DNA of 64,000 nt. It comes from Paraglaciecola arctica BSs20135. GTDB lineage: Bacteria > Pseudomonadota > Gammaproteobacteria > Enterobacterales > Alteromonadaceae. Shown one piece after another: positions 35,589 to 44,598 of this stretch. A program made the translations under genes and the position numbers. Below the pieces are notes generated by a model. It had not been told where the DNA came from. It worked only from the letters and a program-made list of their open reading frames with translations, and made no database searches. The stretch is from assembly GCF_000314995.1 (NCBI RefSeq), contig NZ_BAEO01000051.1, forward strand, positions 62,001 to 126,000, given 5' to 3'. Every line of letters starts with the position of its first letter. Position 1 is the first letter of the stretch.

Positions 35589-36446
35589 GTGATAGAAGTT
35601 AAGCCTCTCCACTACTTTATAGCGGCTTATGAAGAGGGCTCAATTACTGCTGCAGCACTACGATGCTTTATTTCACAGCCGTCAATTACTCATGCCATCA
35701 AATCATTGGAAAGTAGCTTGGGTGTCATATTATTTGAGCGAAGCAAACAGGGGATACGGCCAACGATAGAGGGGGAAAAACTGTACAAACTCGCGACAGA
35801 TTTGTTATTACAAAACCAGCAACTAGAAGCCGCCTTTACACCTAATAGTAAAGTTGAGTTGCATCTCTATATACAGCCAGACATTAACATTGAACAGTAT
35901 TCCGATATTATTGAAACCATTAAACATAGCGCGCCATCTATTAATTTGTCGATAGTTGATAGCGTTGAACAATCGCAGTTGGCTATCATTGATGAGCAAT
36001 TGCTTTCATCAAAATTTCAATTTAAAAGACTCAATCAGGAAAGTTACAAGTTGGTTGTGCGCCGGGATCATGCATTAGCAAATAACAATAAAGTCAGGTT
36101 AGAGTCATTCAAAGATCTTGAGTTTATTGAGCGACCTTACTGTACTAACCGCAAAGTGTTTGAACGACTCACCAATGAGAAAAACATAACAATCACTTAC
36201 AAAGGAAAAGCTATTCACGACTTACAAATCCAAGGCTTGGTAAAGCTAGGATTAGGGGTTGCTGTGATACCAGGATCGTATATCCAACAAGACCACGACT
36301 TAAAGTACATATCCATTGTTTTGGATACCCCAATAACACGCTCCATTGTGCTCGCATATCGAAAGCTGCCTAATGTATTAATTAAAACTATTGAGGCAAT
36401 ACAACATAGGTCTATGGCGCTAGATAAAGTAAAAAGCAGCGACTAG
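35589..36446 (+). CDS. LysR-family transcriptional regulator
   Basis: 285 residues from a GTG. N-terminal winged helix (PLHYFIAAYEEGSITAAALR, SQPSITHAIKSLESSLGV, LFERSKQGIRPT) followed by a substrate-binding domain. LTTRs usually act on the divergent gene through sites in the intergenic region; here 35403-35588 is AT-rich and contains a repeated AATAACGTTAA-like element (35476, 35502) that could be the operator. Probable target is the SnoaL-like gene. Confidence 0.88.
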   Translation: MIEVKPLHYFIAAYEEGSITAAALRCFISQPSITHAIKSLESSLGVILFERSKQGIRPTIEGEKLYKLATDLLLQNQQLEAAFTPNSKVELHLYIQPDINIEQYSDIIETIKHSAPSINLSIVDSVEQSQLAIIDEQLLSSKFQFKRLNQESYKLVVRRDHALANNNKVRLESFKDLEFIERPYCTNRKVFERLTNEKNITITYKGKAIHDLQIQGLVKLGLGVAVIPGSYIQQDHDLKYISIVLDTPITRSIVLAYRKLPNVLIKTIEAIQHRSMALDKVKSSD

Positions 36447-36696
36447 ACCTTTTACCTAGTTATTTACAATAGTCTTTATCAAGATGGCCATATACGAAGC
36501 ATATGCTGCTCTGTCATTTACAGCACCTCCTGAAATATCCAAATTAAATAACGACGAAGTCATTAGCACTATTAGTCGCCACGGGGATCTTTAGAAGTAA
36601 TTATTCAGCAGTACCTTGTTACTCGATTTTTAATAAGGCTAACATCAGTACACGCTCTTTAGGCGATAGGGACTCTAAGGTCTTTTTAAGAATAAA

Positions 36697-36816
36697 AGGT
36701 CAGAGTGAATTTAAATAAACTATATGAATTAACAAACAACCACGATAGTTTTCATTTTAGATAAATCATCTGACCTCAAAGGAGCAAACTATCAGGACAG
36801 TCACGTTAACTCGTGC
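36697..36816 (+). repeat. Relic RAYT leader and dispersed REP-like repeat
   Basis: AGGTCAGAGT (36697) with an AT-rich tail resembling the RAYT leader, then AATTAACAAACAACCACGATAG (degenerate, 36727-36748) and a TCAGGACAGTCACGTTAACT copy at 36792. No toxin gene for the downstream antitoxin is visible in 36447-36921, and no other gene is supported there. Confidence 0.55.
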
Positions 36817-36921
36817 ATCAAATCATCACTTTGATTATATTACTTAGTGTTACACTTCGGTGAGTGTTAAGGAGGATACATACTAATTTATAAATCAAAA
36901 TGGTTTAAAAAGTGAAATGAT

Positions 36922-37230
36922 ATGAAAGATAACATTCTAGATGTAGTACAGGATACAGCAAAAGATCTGGCAGAAGCAGGGGTGATGAATATGACAACTC
37001 TGCGTGAGTTCGATGCTATCTGCTTGCCTGAAGTGAAACATTATAACGCTGAAAACATTAAAGCTTTACGTGAAAAAGAACACGTTAGCCAAGCTGTTTT
37101 TGCTGCTTACTTGAACACTAGTCCATCAACGGTTAGACAATGGGAGCAAGGCAACAAAAAACCTCGTGGTACATCATTGAAACTACTTAACTTAGTGGCT
37201 CACAAAGGTTTGAGGGTGTTGGTTTATTAA
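36922..37230 (+). CDS. NadS/HigA-like antitoxin (HTH, Xre), orphan
   Basis: 102 residues. The C-terminal Xre helix-turn-helix (LREKEHVSQAVFAAYLNTSP, STVRQWEQGNKKPRG) and the tail LKLLNLVAHKGL are characteristic of NadS/HigA2-type antitoxins. The toxin (RelE/HigB type) normally sits directly upstream; here that place holds only repeats. It is therefore an orphan, possibly left after toxin deletion, and may act as a repressor. Confidence 0.82.
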   Translation: MKDNILDVVQDTAKDLAEAGVMNMTTLREFDAICLPEVKHYNAENIKALREKEHVSQAVFAAYLNTSPSTVRQWEQGNKKPRGTSLKLLNLVAHKGLRVLVY

Positions 37231-37255
37231 TCACTCCTGTTCTCTCTACCTGGCC

Positions 37256-38056
37256 TCAAAGGTACTGATAGTTTAGGTGGCAATGTGCTGACCACAGATC
37301 ATGATATTGCTGCTGTGTTTTATGCAGGCGGGTGTTGTGATGATTTTTCCAATCATCGGCATGTGTTAACGGACCCACTCGGCAAATCGGGCAGCATTTA
37401 TCTTCGGCAAATCTAAATGCTGTGAGGTAACCATTAATCGGGTGTGCATTTTTATCCGAATATACATACACCTTACTTTCTTCATGCTTTACGTACTTAT
37501 CTTTGTCTACTTTTCGCACCATGTAGTTTTTAAATAAGGATAAATTAAATACCTGATTACCTAGGAATTGGTAAGGCCTGTTAAGGGTTAAGCTTGTTTC
37601 AATATGCCAATCGCTGTAGGGCTTTACTGACTTGCTAGTGATATAGCAAAGGCGCTGACCCTCTGGGTTTAATAACATTGCAAAGCTGTGTTTTAAAAAG
37701 CGATAAAGTAAATCACGATTGGCTAGGTTAGCGCGTTTTTTACGCTCTTTTTGAGGTGTAACGTCGCTATGTTGACTTGGTACTAAGGGGTGATTAAAAA
37801 TGACTATGTCGGCAAAGTTTTGCGGTAGGCGGGTAACGCTTGCACTATCCTTTATATCGACACTATGTTTGACCATCACCCCCGCGCTTAACAAATCATC
37901 CAGTGCATTTCGAGTGTATTTGTTCCTTAGCCCATCCTCACTATCGTAAGTCGTTGCTATAAGATTGTTAGGGGGAATATGTTCTAGTAAGGCTCGCGAG
38001 AAACTTAAATCGCCATCGCCAATTGTAATAACACGGCAGTTTTTGGGTAAGTACAT
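37256..38056 (-). CDS. BMT5-like (DUF2431) methyltransferase with C-terminal zinc finger
   Basis: 266 residues. VITIGDGDLSFSRALLEH and DIVIFNHPL match DUF2431, the Rossmann methyltransferase family of yeast Bmt5 (25S rRNA m3U). In bacteria the substrate is unknown. After residue ~220 a zinc-finger-like CCPICRVGPL...H..HNTRLHK is added. The start codon lies exactly at the edge of a MITE, whose first base supplies part of the ATG. There is no ribosome site in that repeat, so the natural start may have been elsewhere and expression may be impaired. Its 3' end is duplicated at 34790-34911. Confidence 0.78.
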   Translation of the reverse strand: MYLPKNCRVITIGDGDLSFSRALLEHIPPNNLIATTYDSEDGLRNKYTRNALDDLLSAGVMVKHSVDIKDSASVTRLPQNFADIVIFNHPLVPSQHSDVTPQKERKKRANLANRDLLYRFLKHSFAMLLNPEGQRLCYITSKSVKPYSDWHIETSLTLNRPYQFLGNQVFNLSLFKNYMVRKVDKDKYVKHEESKVYVYSDKNAHPINGYLTAFRFAEDKCCPICRVGPLTHADDWKNHHNTRLHKTQQQYHDLWSAHCHLNYQYL

Positions 38057-38325
38057 TATACCAATCCGTATAAAGAAGTGACCACTCAGAATGCACCAGA
38101 CATTTTTGCGTAAGGCGTCACTATGCAGTAATGGTTAATCCCTTTCAAGTAGTGAGAACGAATCGCAAGAATGGCTGGTGCTTTCCCTTTAGGGCGAGTT
38201 TTAAAAGGACTTACTCTGCGTTGCTCGAATTCGCAATAGAATAACTATTACTTCATTCAAGCGCCTTGATTAAGTCCATTTAAAATCTCGCTGAGAGGTC
38301 ACTTCTTTATGCACAATGGTATTAA
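38056..38325. mobile_element. 270-bp MITE-like element with terminal inverted repeats
   Basis: Terminal repeats 38056-38089 and 38291-38325 share ATAAAGAAGTGACC and CTCAG in inverted orientation, ending in TTATACCA/TTAATACCA. The element is flanked by GTACA on both sides (38051-38055 and 38326-38330), extendable to TAAGTACA, a likely target duplication. It contains no gene. Other ends of the same family are at 43878, 47155 and 48995. Confidence 0.8.
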
Positions 38326-38413
38326 GTACAAATGCAGCTGATTTTTCCAAAGTGTAACAAAATCAACGATAAGGGATTAAATTTATCTAGGTTAGAACAA
38401 TTAACAAGACAGA

Positions 38414-38487
38414 CAATTAACAAGACAGTCACGCTAATTCGTGGCCAGCTGTTTAAGCACTACGCCGTTCCTGATGGCGCAGTGCTT
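38414..38487. repeat. Dispersed REP-like repeat with hairpin
   Basis: CAATTAACAAGACAGTCACG at 38414 belongs to a family repeated at 30979 (inverted), 36792, 38555 (inverted), 42364, 44439 and 46760. It is followed by the hairpin AAGCACT-A-CGCC...GGCG-C-AGTGCTT (38455-38487). The remainder of 38326-38728 shows no gene. Confidence 0.6.
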
Positions 38488-38728
38488 AACCCATAAATGG
38501 AATAAATTATTGACGAACTTTTATTCGAGGGTAGGTAGCTTTGTAATTAGTTATCGTGGTTGTTCTGTTAATTGTTCAGTCATTCTCAACTTCTGAAAAT
38601 AGCACAAACCCGCCCAAAACTGCTTGAATATAGTTGCGCCAAAGCATCTTGATAGATGCTTAACTCTTTGCCCTTGCGGGTAAAAATTCTATTGCTTACT
38701 CTTTTTACTTTAACATTGCGCGGCGGGA

Positions 38729-39043
38729 CTAATTGTTGTCCGTCCACTGCACGTTATTTTCTTCTTTTATTGCTGCCTTTAGTAAGTCGATTAAAGGTAA
38801 AGCACGGTGAGAAAGGCTGACAAAAGACGTTTCCTCGGTATCGTCTGTAGGTTCTTCTGATCCGGGTTGTTGCTCTGCTACCCCGAGCGCAGCTTCCAGA
38901 TTCGTCAGTGCTGCTGGGACATCTTTTGCAAGTATTGCACTGGGAACAGTACCGCTATGCCCCATCATTTTCAGTAATTGCACTGCTATATCTCCGAACA
39001 TAGTAATGTTGGCACTAGCCTGACTGGAAAAAATTACTAACAT
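38729..39043 (-). CDS. DUF1840 family protein
   Basis: 104 residues. MLVIFSSQASANITMFGDIA then LLKMMGHSGTVPSAIL and DVPAALTNLEAAL match the DUF1840 family, small soluble proteins of unknown function in proteobacteria. Length is typical. The acidic middle (SEEPTDDTEET) is the usual linker. Confidence 0.88.
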   Translation of the reverse strand: MLVIFSSQASANITMFGDIAVQLLKMMGHSGTVPSAILAKDVPAALTNLEAALGVAEQQPGSEEPTDDTEETSFVSLSHRALPLIDLLKAAIKEENNVQWTDNN

Positions 39044-39145
39044 GATGAATTAACTCTTAAGGGTTGCTCAATAAATGTAAGATGAGTGTACGCCTATACA
39101 ACTCTCTTTACTTCAACTACCTAGTTCCCCCCTCTTATTAAAAGT

Positions 39146-39790
39146 TCATTCTGACCTCCGATATTTAACCCCGATATTTAAATAAGTTGAAAAAATAAAA
39201 AATAACGTTGCTATACATGACCCTAAAAATGCTAAAGCCATATCTTTTTGAGCATCCCATATATCTCCTTGGGTGCCTAAATAGGCGTCTCCCTCTTCTA
39301 CAAAAAACATATCGGCAACGAGCCATTCTATGATTTCATATATTGCACTAACGGAAAGTATAATCGTTATGGGTAAAAATAAGGCGATAGTTTTGGGGTA
39401 TTTTAGCCATTTTGCAAAGCATTCTTGCATAGGGTAAAAAAGTAAAATACCGAAGCTAAAATGAACAAGGCGGTCATATTGGTTTCGAGGGGAATTAAAC
39501 ATATCCTGTAACCAATACCCAAATGGATTCTCTGAATAGGTATATTTTGAACCATATACATGCATGCATAAAAAAATACAGATCAACAAATAACTGAAGG
39601 TGCTGAATTTGTATTTTGTGTAAGTTGTTATTAAAAAAAGCAATGAAATGGCTGTCAGGGTATTTTCGATAAGCCAATTTGCAGTGTCGGTAGTGCCAAT
39701 TATTGAATTTGTCCATATTGCGACAAACGAGATAATAAGGATAGCCAACCAAGTGGTGCTTCTCGTTTTATCACTGGCTTTTATAATCAT
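39146..39790 (-). CDS. YjdF/DUF2238 inner-membrane protein
   Basis: 214 residues from the ATG at 39790 (a TTG two codons earlier is possible). About six membrane helices. The conserved RNQYDRLVHFSFGILLFYP and the acidic loop EIIEWLVADMF...GDIWDAQKDM identify DUF2238 (YjdF). Function is unknown. Not coupled to neighbours; 39797-40095 has no gene, only an imperfect inverted repeat near 39914-39981. Confidence 0.85.
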   Translation of the reverse strand: MIIKASDKTRSTTWLAILIISFVAIWTNSIIGTTDTANWLIENTLTAISLLFLITTYTKYKFSTFSYLLICIFLCMHVYGSKYTYSENPFGYWLQDMFNSPRNQYDRLVHFSFGILLFYPMQECFAKWLKYPKTIALFLPITIILSVSAIYEIIEWLVADMFFVEEGDAYLGTQGDIWDAQKDMALAFLGSCIATLFFIFSTYLNIGVKYRRSE

Positions 39791-40095
39791 ATCCAAAACT
39801 ATCCTTTATATTAATGTTTAATAGAACATAGGCATAGGAATATCGGTGGCAAAATCTGAGGTATCCCAACAAATAGTCCAGGTAAAACAATGAGATAATT
39901 AAATGTTTTAGCTAACATTCATGACATTTGGTGATCCGATCAATCGCCAAAACTCACAAAGCATTAATGCCATGAATGTAAACACCATATTGAACAATAC
40001 CCTGTCACTTGTCACCTCAAATATGCACAAAGCTCGACGAATAGCGTTGTCCGCTTGTGTTCATAGTTTACTTACATGTGAGGAATTAGCATGAC

Positions 40096-40130
40096 TCTGC
40101 TGTTAATTATTACTGTTAATTAACAGCAGA
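40096..40130. terminator. Perfect 14-bp inverted repeat downstream of recX-like gene
   Basis: TCTGCTGTTAATTA and TAATTAACAGCAGA enclose a 7-base loop, followed by TATTTT on the plus strand. It is the probable end of the minus-strand hipBA-recX transcript, although the U tract lies on the other side. Confidence 0.5.
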
Positions 40131-40154
40131 TATTTTGGTAAACATTAAGCGGTG

Positions 40155-40658
40155 TTAATTCTCTTTACTTGAGTGGCTAATCGCTTTATTGGCAACTGAA
40201 TAGGAGAATCCTTGCCCAATCAAATGTCTCAATGCTTTTTGTTTGATTTTTTCATCTACAATAGGAGGTTCACCAAATTTTTTAATTTTAAGTGCTAATG
40301 CTTTATCTAAATAGTCTTCTTCAGTGTTACTTATTGATTCTACGCACTCATTGATTATTTGGGATGTGAAGCCTTTGGTGTAAAGTTTTTGCTTTATTTT
40401 GTTGGGACCAATATTCTTTTCTGAATAACTTAGGGTCAAGCGTTGTGCATACCGAAGATCATCAACAATTCCTCGTTCGATAAGATGGTTGAGCGCTTCC
40501 TCATTAAATGAGGTGTCTTCTTTGAATAATAGGTTTGCCTTTTGCATTAAGGTTTTTGATGTGTAATCTCCATATTTGCCAATCAGCCACAAGAAATAAC
40601 CTTTCACTCGCTCGTATGTTATCTCTTTAGGCTTTGCATCTTGTGCTTTCTTAAACAT
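40155..40658 (-). CDS. recX: RecX-family regulatory protein
   Basis: 167 residues of tandem three-helix RecX repeats: IVDDLRYAQRLTLSYSEKNI then GPNKIKQKLYTKGF and a third repeat near the C-terminus. RecX proteins inhibit or modulate RecA filaments. The gene is not next to recA but 17 bp after hipA, so it is probably co-transcribed with the hipBA toxin-antitoxin genes. This may be a second, specialised RecX. A link between persistence and RecA control is inference only. Confidence 0.85.
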   Translation of the reverse strand: MFKKAQDAKPKEITYERVKGYFLWLIGKYGDYTSKTLMQKANLLFKEDTSFNEEALNHLIERGIVDDLRYAQRLTLSYSEKNIGPNKIKQKLYTKGFTSQIINECVESISNTEEDYLDKALALKIKKFGEPPIVDEKIKQKALRHLIGQGFSYSVANKAISHSSKEN

Positions 40659-40675
40659 GTTTTAGCTCTATGAAT

Positions 40676-41932
40676 TTATCTATTTTTTAATTTTAATTTT
40701 GATTGTATAAGTTTAATGTTTGCGTTGTTCACGCCATATCTTTTTGCAAGCTCAGTCCAATGCTCTAAGCTAGATTGTATTTCGTCCAATATGTCTTCAG
40801 CTTTTTGTTTTTTGATATTGGTCTCTTTAGCGAGTTTCAATAGGTGTTCAACGCTAGGGTTTCTGCCTTCACCCATAACAGTCGTGCTTTGTTCTCCACT
40901 TGGGCCAGACGAGAATGTCAAATCATATGCTGGAGAGAGCTTCCAATGACTATCTTCATCCATCAAAAAACTAAAGTTTTTTGAATGGTCATCACGGTTA
41001 TGTGTGAGCACATTAAATGCGGCCAATCTGAATGCTTTTTCGACCTCGCGCACATCGCGAGTCAGCATGCCCGTTAAAGTTAAGAGGTCTTCGTAGTCTA
41101 AAGAAGGTGTTCTAAAATCTGAGTGCAGCAACCCGCAAGCGGTATGCATGTGATAGCGTTTTGAAGCAACACGGTCAAAGCGCTTTATCGCAAAATATCC
41201 GGGCCCTTTTTCAGCAGAGAAAAGGTGAACATCTGGCATATCAATGCCAGCGCCTTTTGCGAGAAGAGCGTAAACATATTCTATTGCGCCAGCATCAATG
41301 CCATCTTGTGTGTTAGAGAATTTTACTATCCAAGGCTCATAGCCTTCAGGGAGTGTGCTCACGCCATTAATAATATGATCGCGCTTTTGATTAACACCAA
41401 TGAGGGCTTTTGGTCGCGCACCAGCCGAAGAGCCATTTAAAGCGATAAGGTTTTCCAGTACATCACTGCTTTTACCATCGAGTACTTTTTGTGCTTCTGC
41501 GGATATTTTATCTAAGTTGATACTTTCATGTTGTTCGACTAAACCAAAGTCAGGCTCGCCAAAATTAGATTGATAAGCCAGTGCGCCAAGCCCATGGGTG
41601 CCAATATTAGCTAGCCTATCTAGCGGTGTTATATCAGCAGGTAGGATCCCCTGAGTCCGTGCAAAACGGTCAAACAATAACCGCCCCCATCCATCGGGTA
41701 AGCTGTCATTAAATACGCCTGGCAACCCTTCAAATAGGGTATTGTCAAAACTCTGCAAGCCTGGCTGTAGTGGAAGTTTTATAGGTGATATTTCTAGGTT
41801 CAGTTCGATAAAACTGCGTTCATATTCAAAGTAGACTTTTCGCTCGCGCATAGCAAGGCGACCTATCGCAATGCGTTTTGTGCCGAAGTCGAGGCTGACT
41901 TTTATTTCATTTGTGGTCTTTCTTGTGCTCAT
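40676..41932 (-). CDS. hipA: HipA-family serine/threonine kinase toxin
   Basis: 418 residues. N-terminal subdomain with GLPGVFNDSLPDGWGRLL, a glycine-rich SSAGARPK (ATP loop), catalytic THNRDDHSKNFSFL and the metal-binding SPAYDLTF. HipA phosphorylates glutamyl-tRNA synthetase in E. coli and drives persistence; related kinases hit other targets. All catalytic residues appear to be intact. The start overlaps hipB by ATGA, the standard antitoxin-first order. Confidence 0.93.
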   Translation of the reverse strand: MSTRKTTNEIKVSLDFGTKRIAIGRLAMRERKVYFEYERSFIELNLEISPIKLPLQPGLQSFDNTLFEGLPGVFNDSLPDGWGRLLFDRFARTQGILPADITPLDRLANIGTHGLGALAYQSNFGEPDFGLVEQHESINLDKISAEAQKVLDGKSSDVLENLIALNGSSAGARPKALIGVNQKRDHIINGVSTLPEGYEPWIVKFSNTQDGIDAGAIEYVYALLAKGAGIDMPDVHLFSAEKGPGYFAIKRFDRVASKRYHMHTACGLLHSDFRTPSLDYEDLLTLTGMLTRDVREVEKAFRLAAFNVLTHNRDDHSKNFSFLMDEDSHWKLSPAYDLTFSSGPSGEQSTTVMGEGRNPSVEHLLKLAKETNIKKQKAEDILDEIQSSLEHWTELAKRYGVNNANIKLIQSKLKLKNR

Positions 41933-42237
41933 TTTCGACTACCTCGCTGACGTGTTTTCGTGCTTGGTGTTTTAAGCACTTCATCAATCGATAAAAACTC
42001 AGTTTTTTTAGGCGCGCTAGCTTCAATAATGTCATCTAGGCCACCAAGCACCATATAAAGCTTGAGGAATGATTCTAGGGATATAGCTCCCTCTTGCTCG
42101 AACTTACGCAAAGTACGAAGGGGGACGCCAGAGCGGTTGGCCAGCCCCGCTTGTGTAAGATCCATTTGCAGACGCTTTGCTCTTGCATTCTCTGCTAGTT
42201 TTTTTTGAGATTTCGCTGGTGAGGCAAGTGACATCAT
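41929..42237 (-). CDS. hipB: HipB-like Xre antitoxin/repressor
   Basis: 102 residues with an Xre helix-turn-helix (RLQMDLTQAGLANRSGVPLR, TLRKFEQEGAIS). It neutralises HipA and represses the operon. Its own promoter overlaps palindromic sites just upstream (42270-42301), consistent with autoregulation. The C-terminal tail is basic (STKTRQRGSRK). Confidence 0.9.
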   Translation of the reverse strand: MMSLASPAKSQKKLAENARAKRLQMDLTQAGLANRSGVPLRTLRKFEQEGAISLESFLKLYMVLGGLDDIIEASAPKKTEFLSIDEVLKTPSTKTRQRGSRK

Positions 42238-42269
42238 TATGTTATTAAGTCTATTAAAAATAACTTTAA

Positions 42270-42301
42270 TGACATTATAGTGTCACTAAATTGGTGTGTC
42301 A
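42270..42301 (-). promoter_or_regulatory. hipB promoter with embedded operator
   Basis: On the minus strand TGACAC (42301-42296), 16 bp, TATAAT (42279-42274). The -10 box sits inside the palindrome TGACATTATAGTGTCA (42270-42285). GTGTCAC occurs twice, at 42280 and 42296, as half-sites, so a HipB dimer would cover both promoter boxes. The rest of 42302-42587 has only a repeat copy (42364) and the leader of the peptidase gene. Confidence 0.65.
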
Positions 42302-42587
42302 CGATTTAAATGGCAAAAACAATCTTTGAAAAAAGGAATTTAATTAGCTTATGTGTGAAAAGCTATCAGGACAGTCACGCTGAAATATTGGAAATATCGG
42401 GCCGGAACACGATTATTCCCCCCTAGATATTTCAATTGAATCTAGGTTAGCCGTATCTTCTTTTTAAAGATGGGTGTCACCTTAGCTTTAAACCGTTTGT
42501 GTCACTGGCTTTATTAATGAGATAAAGTGTCAGTAACCTACTATGCGACGGTAGAGTTTTACTTTCATCCACTAAAAGAGCCCAAAA

Positions 42588-43880
42588 ATGAAAAGATTTC
42601 TAGTCTTTGCCCTCTGTGCACTAATGACCAATACGGTAATGGCTGAGTTATCGGCGAACGAAAAGAAAATGCTTGAGTATATTGACCATAACAATCCTCA
42701 AGCGCTGCAATTACTTGAAAAAGTGGTCAATATTAACAGCGGCACCATGAACTTTGCCGGTGTTCGTAAAGTCGCTGATGTCTTAATTCCCGAATTTGAA
42801 AAGCTCGGTTTTAGCGCTCGCTTCGAAGACGGCAGTGCTTTTAATCGAGCCGGTCACCTCATTGCTGAGCTTCATGGCGGCAACGGACCAAAATTATTAC
42901 TTATCGGCCATCTGGACACTGTATTTGCTGCCAATAGCCCATTCCAACACTTTGAACTACTAGAAAATAATCGAGCAAAAGGCCCCGGTATTGCGGATAT
43001 GAAAGGTGGCAACATCATTATTTTACAAGCACTTGGCGCACTCAAGGCGGCCGGTGAATTGAATGATATGAACATCTTGGTAGTTATGACGGGTGATGAA
43101 GAGCTCAGCGGCAGACCACTGGCATTATCGAAGAAGGCCCTGATTGATGGCGCTAAATGGGCAGACATTTCCCTAGGCTTTGAAAATGGCGATGGCAACC
43201 CTAAAACCGCCAATATTTCCCGTCGTGGCTCGGTGGATTGGGAATTAAGCTTAAGCGGCGTGGCCTCTCACTCATCACAAATATTCAAAGAACAAATCGG
43301 CGCAGGCGCCATTTACGAAGCCGCCCGGATATTAAATCGTTTTTATGAGGAGCTTCGTAGTGAAGAGTTACTGACTTTTAATCCTGGGCGGATTATGGGA
43401 GGCACCGATGTCGAACATAATAAAGCGACTAATAGTGGCAGTACTTTTGGTAAAAATAATGTGGTTGCGCAATCGACTATTGTCACTGGTGATATCCGCG
43501 CCATTTCACTACAACAGTTAGAACGCGTTAAAACTAAGATGCATGCCATAGTGGCAGAGCATCTACCTAAAACGACTGGCGAACTGGTCATTGGCGAAGG
43601 TTATCCACCAATGGCCCCTACCGATGGCAATAAAATATTGCTTAGCCTGTTCAGCCAAATCAGTGAAGAGTTGGGATATGGATCTGTGGAGGCGGTAAAC
43701 CCATTAAATGCCGGTGCTGCCGATGTGTCCTTCACCTCTGAGTATGTTGATATGGCACTTGATGGTCTTGGCATGAGTGGCTCGGCAGGTCATACCGTAA
43801 ATGAAACCGGTGATTTAAGCACCCTAAGCTTACAGGCTAAGCGGGCCGCCATTTTATTAAACCGCTTAAAATATCGCTAA
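42588..43880 (+). CDS. Exported M20 peptidase (glutamate carboxypeptidase type)
   Basis: 430 residues with signal peptide MKRFLVFALCALMTNTVMA. Zinc ligands and catalytic residues of M20 enzymes are visible: GHLDTVF, GPGIADMKGG, TGDEELSG (catalytic Glu), FENGDG and SAGHTVNE. Closest type is the CPG2-like glutamate carboxypeptidase, which removes C-terminal glutamate from peptides or folates in the periplasm. The stop codon TAA is the first three bases of a MITE end, so the original C-terminus may have been slightly different. Confidence 0.92.
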   Translation: MKRFLVFALCALMTNTVMAELSANEKKMLEYIDHNNPQALQLLEKVVNINSGTMNFAGVRKVADVLIPEFEKLGFSARFEDGSAFNRAGHLIAELHGGNGPKLLLIGHLDTVFAANSPFQHFELLENNRAKGPGIADMKGGNIIILQALGALKAAGELNDMNILVVMTGDEELSGRPLALSKKALIDGAKWADISLGFENGDGNPKTANISRRGSVDWELSLSGVASHSSQIFKEQIGAGAIYEAARILNRFYEELRSEELLTFNPGRIMGGTDVEHNKATNSGSTFGKNNVVAQSTIVTGDIRAISLQQLERVKTKMHAIVAEHLPKTTGELVIGEGYPPMAPTDGNKILLSLFSQISEELGYGSVEAVNPLNAGAADVSFTSEYVDMALDGLGMSGSAGHTVNETGDLSTLSLQAKRAAILLNRLKYR

Positions 43881-43911
43881 TACCAATCCGCATAAAGAAG
43901 TGACCACTCAG
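43878..43911 (+). repeat. Solo MITE end overlapping the peptidase stop
   Basis: TAATACCAATCCGCATAAAG then AAGTGACCACTCAG matches the terminal repeat of the element at 38056. Its first three bases are the peptidase stop codon. Confidence 0.8.
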
Positions 43912-43937
43912 CTGTAACAAATCAAAACGGACGATTT

Positions 43938-44342
43938 ATGATCCATTTAATTTATGTTAGTGATTTTTCTCGAGAACTAAATCAGCAAGATTTTGACGAT
44001 ATTCTTGCTGTATCGACAAAAAATAATTACGAGCAAGATATAACCGGTTTTCTTGTGGTGAATGGCCAGAACTTTTTTCAGGTCTTAGAAGGTTCAAAAA
44101 AACATGTTTTTACACTATTAGAAGCAATCAGGCGTGATCCCCGTCATCAAAATTTGCGTGTCATTATTTCTGAAATAATAGAAAAGCGAGATTACCCCAA
44201 TTGGAGCATGGGTTTTGTTTGCAACTGGGATAACGACCTTTCCGATGATCTTAAATCTGTGTTGACACAATACGGTAAAACCCAAGAATTCAAACTAAGT
44301 CATGGGAAAGGGTTGCGTGGGTTGTTGCAAGGACTAGGATAA
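43938..44342 (+). CDS. BLUF-domain blue-light sensor
   Basis: 134 residues, a single BLUF domain. The flavin-site residues are present: Tyr6 in LIYVSDF, the NN of STKNNYEQDITGFL, and Gln in FFQVLEGSKKHVF, followed by IRRDPRHQNL and the WSMGF strand. BLUF proteins sense blue light through FAD and signal to a partner. There is no output domain in the chain, so it works through protein contact. It lies directly after the MITE end. Confidence 0.93.
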   Translation: MIHLIYVSDFSRELNQQDFDDILAVSTKNNYEQDITGFLVVNGQNFFQVLEGSKKHVFTLLEAIRRDPRHQNLRVIISEIIEKRDYPNWSMGFVCNWDNDLSDDLKSVLTQYGKTQEFKLSHGKGLRGLLQGLG

Positions 44343-44438
44343 TTCAGGGGAGTAATTCGCGCTCTTCTCATAGCTGCTGGCACAGAGTTAAACTCAATAT
44401 ATCGATAAAGATGCAGAAAATAGGTTTCTTTCTCAGCG

Positions 44439-44469
44439 CAATTAACAGGACAGTCACGCTAATTCGTGC
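44439..44469 (+). repeat. Dispersed REP-like repeat, best copy
   Basis: CAATTAACAGGACAGTCACG followed by CTAATTCGTGC. Related copies are at 30979, 36792, 38414, 38555, 42364 and 46760. All lie in intergenic DNA of region 2. No gene is seen in 44343-44598. Confidence 0.7.
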
Positions 44470-44598
44470 AACTAAACCTCAAATTCTCTAGAGTGCATTG
44501 AGTTTTTTTAAACAAATTTTAAAAATTATGCGTCTTTTTACTAATTGTTTCGTCTTAGAATAAGTACCGGAAATTTAAAATCAGTTGAGAGCATTTTT

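Noticed and set aside
36447-36921. Toxin partner for the NadS/HigA antitoxin
   Set aside because: No RelE/HigB-like frame was found; only repeats occupy the expected place.
39914-39981. Imperfect inverted repeat (AACATTCATGACATT / AATGCCATGAATGTA)
   Set aside because: Mismatches and a long loop; no terminator or operator context that I could support.
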